From: Helopsaltes ochotensis
Taxonomy: Eukaryota > Chordata > Aves > Passeriformes > Locustellidae
DNA: 64,000 nucleotides
Assembly (NCBI GenBank): GCA_013400155.1
Contig: VXBM01000043.1
Span: forward strand, 1,892,325 to 1,956,324
Direction: 5' to 3'
A model generated the notes under the pieces. It had not been told where the DNA came from. It did no database searches and saw only the letters and a list, made by a program, of their open reading frames with translations. Of the stretch, positions 61,384-64,000 are shown in pieces; within the stretch, counting starts at the first letter, position 1; each line of letters begins with the position of its first letter. The position numbers were made by a program, and so were the translations under genes.

Positions 61384-61411
61384 GGGGGGGTGGGGGTGGG
61401 GAGGGGAGGGG
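61384..61411 (+). promoter_or_regulatory. Five-run G-quadruplex motif in 3' UTR
   Basis: Runs of 7, 5, 4, 4 and 4 G separated by single T or A bases. Five G-tracts with 1-nt loops form one of the strongest sequence signatures for a parallel G-quadruplex, and the gene is transcribed so that the RNA carries the G strand. It begins 55 nt after the alternative TGA stop and 62 nt after the alternative acceptor, so it could affect splice choice, translation or RNA stability. Confidence 0.75.
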
Positions 61412-62564
61412 TACTAGACTGGGAGGCCCAAGGGAAAAGCTAGTTGCATGAATGCATGCAGACATACATTTAGTAGTCACTAACATCTTAGCATCTCCAT
61501 ATATAGGTAAGGATGTATTACAAAATCTTCAATTTGTGCAGGAAAATAGAGTTCCATTACCAGAGTAAAAAGTCTACTGCTCCTAAAATTGCTTTATTTT
61601 CATTGTCTTAGGTTGTCCCAGGCGCACAAACTATATTTTAGCTTGTGCTACATTTTGATTTTCTCAATTATGCTCTTTTCCAACTCACTTTTATTGGCAG
61701 TCATTTAGAGCCCTGTGTCAGTTATCAGTCTGCCTGTGCCACCTCCATGCTCGCCGTTAACCTCCTCCTGCATGCCTAGGACAGTCAGGCATGTTCTGTG
61801 TAACACTTCAGCATCATTGCTTGTCTTATTTTGTAACAAATCATTTTCTTTAAATATCTTCAGCACTAGAGTTTCATCCCAGTATCCATGTATGCTGCTA
61901 TAACAATACCACTGCAACCATCATTACATTCCAGATGTTTGGCATAACTGATAAGCAACTGTAAGGTATTTTGTTGATTTGGGGAAATAATGCATCTCAG
62001 CTCTAGCCTAAAATGCAATCAAGAGAAACTCCTAGAACTGTGGTCCATCTTCAGCCCTTCAGTAACCTGTTGTGAGCACTGACAGCCTGGAGCACAACCA
62101 GAGGATTCACCACTGCAAGCTAATGACTGTTCTCAGAAGTCAACCACTTGCCATTCAACTGCTGCCTTAAACTAGAGTGCCTAAATCTGTTGTTTGCCAA
62201 CACTACCACTTACAGTATCCCACAAAGGGCTTTGTGTCTCAGCTCTTCTCACAGTGCTGCAGCTGCTGAGGTAGCCACGGTAGGTGTTTTCTAGAGCTCT
62301 ACTTTACTGGATACATGGTGCATCCATGAATTTTATACATTGAAACGTGTATCTCTTCATTTGACTTTAATATTTTTTAAAAAGATTTTTACGGAAACTG
62401 TCTTTTAGTTTTTCACTATGACGTTCCAATTTCAATTACTGCAGTGCTAGTCCATTTCCAGGTGATGCTTCATTCTATGGACCAGGTGACATTTGAGTGA
62501 TACTTCGTAATGATCTTTGTGCACTTTTACTTGTAAACAATTGAAATTTGGATATGTTTATACG

Positions 62565-62572
62565 TGTAAATA
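62565..62572 (+). promoter_or_regulatory. Pumilio response element
   Basis: TGTAAATA exactly matches the UGUANAUA consensus bound by PUM1/PUM2. It lies in the 3' UTR about 60 nt before a poly(A) signal. Function is inferred from the motif alone. Confidence 0.45.
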
Positions 62573-62631
62573 TAGTTGTCTGCAGTGCCCCTATTGCTTA
62601 TGTTGTCTTGCCTCCCATTTGTGGTTCTATT

Positions 62632-62637
62632 AATAAA
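62632..62637 (+). terminator. Proximal polyadenylation signal AATAAA
   Basis: A canonical hexamer followed within about 30 nt by T/G-containing sequence (TCTGATTGATTAGGGTG). It would give a 3' UTR of about 2.3 kb for the -VTYI form. Confidence 0.55.
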
Positions 62638-63054
62638 TACATCATATCTGATTGATTAGGGTGATAAGAATTAGACTAGAGATGTTGGGGGGGAGGGATA
62701 CTCACATCAACACAAACTTGTCAACCCAGCCACCTGCTGTTTGGCAGTGTATTATGGAATAATAATTAAAACATCCTGTTTCTCTGGGGTCTGAAGCAAT
62801 ATGTGGATGCAGCAGTGCTGGATTCTTTTTCATTTCAGTGTTATTAGGAGCTGTACTACCAGTAAAATTGAATTTGAGTGACTTGTGTAGAGGTTTATTC
62901 CTTTTGTTATGTATACCACTATTATACAGCTTGACCTAGTGTACTTTGGGGCCTATTAAACTCTAAAGTTTAGATTTTTGGAGCTTGTATACAGGGTTAT
63001 TTATATAATAATGTGACATTACTCAATACTGACAAAACTACTTAGGTAGTTTTT

Positions 63055-63084
63055 GGGGGTTGGGGGGGTTTGTTGGGATTGGGG
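63055..63084 (+). promoter_or_regulatory. Second G-quadruplex motif in distal 3' UTR
   Basis: Four G runs (63055-63059, 63062-63068, 63075-63077, 63081-63084) with loops of 2, 6 and 3 nt fit the standard G-quadruplex pattern. They are followed immediately by a T26 tract (63088-63113). The motif is present only if the distal poly(A) site is used. Confidence 0.6.
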
Positions 63085-63087
63085 TGG

Positions 63088-63113
<26 letters not shown>
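63088..63113. repeat. T26 homopolymer
   Basis: A run of 26 T directly after the G-rich motif and before a CR1 tail fragment. In RNA it is a long U tract. Confidence 0.9.
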
Positions 63114-63122
<9 letters not shown>

Positions 63123-63143
63123 GCGTTTTTATTTTGGAGAAAA

Positions 63144-63205
63144 CTCAGTGATCCTTGTGGGTCCCTTCCAACCCAGAATATTCTGTGATTCTATAATTCT
63201 GTGAA
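63144..63205 (+). mobile_element. CR1 LINE 3' tail, sense, in 3' UTR
   Basis: CAGTGATCCTTGTGGGTCCC followed by TTCCAACCCAGAATATTCTG and TGATTCTATAATTCTGTGAA is the 3' terminus of a CR1 element with its tail microsatellite. Only about 60 bp remain. It is transcribed in sense within the distal FNBP1L 3' UTR. Confidence 0.85.
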
Positions 63206-63280
63206 GAGGAAGAAATGTGATCTGTGTATTTTCTGGTTAAGGGCCTGTGGTCTGCCTGGCTAACAGCCTCGGAGGTCAGT

Positions 63281-63286
63281 AATAAA
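63281..63286 (+). terminator. Internal polyadenylation signal AATAAA
   Basis: A canonical hexamer in the distal 3' UTR followed by A/T-rich sequence. It is one of several candidate signals, and I cannot rank their use from sequence. Confidence 0.35.
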
Positions 63287-63598
63287 ACTTCCTGGTAAAA
63301 GACTAAATGTTCTTTTCACACTACTGTTTGTTTTTCTGAATCCAGGATTTGCTTCCTTTGGAGGCAGGTTGCTTTCAAGAGGGATAGTGCAACTTGTATG
63401 AGGGTTATTGAACATAGGAAAAAGCATTTGTACTTGCACAGCTTATAAATCGCTTATTCTAGAATTCTGAACGTGCATTGTCTTAAAGAATCAGACATTT
63501 TCCAGTAATTTTTTAATCCTTTTTGTGCACATGTTGATTTCCTAAATGTTAAATGCTTTGTTTAAAAATAGTGTTCTCTGTTGAGAATATTTTCATGG

Positions 63599-63604
63599 AA
63601 TAAA
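63599..63604 (+). terminator. Internal polyadenylation signal AATAAA
   Basis: The hexamer lies in GGAATAAAAAAATC, followed by T-rich sequence (TCTTTTCATGG, then TTTGTCTTCTGTT). It is another candidate for distal 3' end formation. Confidence 0.4.
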
Positions 63605-63927
63605 AAAATCTTTTCATGGTCTAAGTAATTAGCTTCCCCATTTGTCTTCTGTTAAGATTGACAGGCAGACTCTCAGTATGAGGTCTGTAAACTCTTGTTC
63701 TGGCAGTAAAAACCTCTGCTGGGAGTGTTGATAGGAGGAACAGGGGTGTGGGTTTTATTGTTATCCTACTCCAATACTTTCAGTGCTCCAATAACATCTC
63801 ACTCCAGAAACATGGAGCACATGCAGCTCTGACTATAGTTCTTAAATATTTGTACAACATCTGAATAACCCTTATTCCCCAATTCTGTATATGACAAAGT
63901 GGGATTTGCTGCTAAGACTCTTTGTAT

Positions 63928-63933
63928 AATAAA
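63928..63933 (+). terminator. Distal polyadenylation signal AATAAA
   Basis: TATAATAAACTTTGTGCATG contains a canonical hexamer with T/G-rich downstream sequence (TTTGTGCATG, later TGCTGTGCC). It is the last AATAAA in the window and gives a 3' UTR of about 3.6 kb, similar to the long 3' UTR of the mammalian gene. Confidence 0.5.
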
Positions 63934-64000
63934 CTTTGTGCATGCCGATTTCCTATAAAAACACCTTATGCTGTGCCTTCATCCAAGGAAAGAAAAAAGT

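Larger units (their letters stand above)
60318..63950 (+). other. FNBP1L 3' UTR
   Basis: AT-rich sequence after the TAA with no further exons and several AATAAA signals. The UTR probably runs to about 62655 (proximal site) or about 63950 (distal site). It contains a canonical Pumilio element TGTAAATA at 62565-62572, two G-quadruplex-type motifs and a CR1 3' fragment. The ends are inferred from poly(A) signals only. The convergent neighbour in mammals, BCAR3, is not visible in the window. Confidence 0.75.

Noticed and set aside
1..64000. CRISPR array, bacterial operon or phage-type system
   Set aside because: The window is a spliced vertebrate gene with long introns and CR1 repeats. No regular repeat-spacer arrays, ribosome-binding-site-spaced genes or tRNA attachment sites are present.

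Overview
The window is vertebrate nuclear DNA, almost certainly from a bird. It is AT-rich and gene-sparse, with one GC-rich CpG island. Its interspersed repeats are all truncated CR1 LINEs, several ending in the avian TTCTATGATTCTAT-type tail, and I saw no mammalian SINEs or L1. The only gene I can support is FNBP1L (TOCA-1), on the + strand. It encodes an F-BAR/HR1/SH3 adaptor that links membrane curvature and active CDC42 to N-WASP-driven actin assembly.

Layout. 1-6087: noncoding upstream sequence with a short CpG-rich patch (about 530-690), a T42 tract and a perfect hairpin. About 6088-7745: a CpG island interrupted by a 730-base assembly gap (6251-6980). The expected first coding exon, of about 8 codons, is not in the readable sequence and probably lies in this gap. 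About 7750-35304: a very large intron 1 with CR1 fragments in both orientations, a decayed CR1, a 30-bp tandem duplication and several hairpins. 35305-60317: fifteen coding exons (numbered 2-16), all with GT-AG junctions and consistent phases. With 8 residues for exon 1 they give a 609-residue protein. 60318 to about 63950: a long 3' UTR with several AATAAA signals, G-quadruplex motifs and a CR1 tail.

The exons spell out a multi-isoform gene. F-BAR exons 2-9 are followed by an in-frame cassette, exon 10 (159 nt) plus a 15-nt microexon 11. Next come the CDC42-binding HR1 region (exons 12-13), a linker (14-15) and the SH3 domain (15-16). The last exon can be read through to end in -VTYI, a class I PDZ-ligand pattern. 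Alternatively a donor inside it (60298) can join an acceptor at 61321 to end in -KGS. The predicted 609, 605, 551 and 547 residue forms include the 605 and 547 lengths I recall for the mammalian protein.

Points outside the gene model: a 5S rRNA-like fragment in intron 2 (about 37497-37570); a 70-bp direct repeat pair flanking the microexon; a UGC motif next to the microexon acceptor; a five-run G-tract just after the alternative stop; and several perfect inverted repeats. I found no new multi-gene system. The novelty is in RNA processing and repeat structure within one gene. Computational confirmation (BLAST, RepeatMasker, RNA-seq) could not be run.
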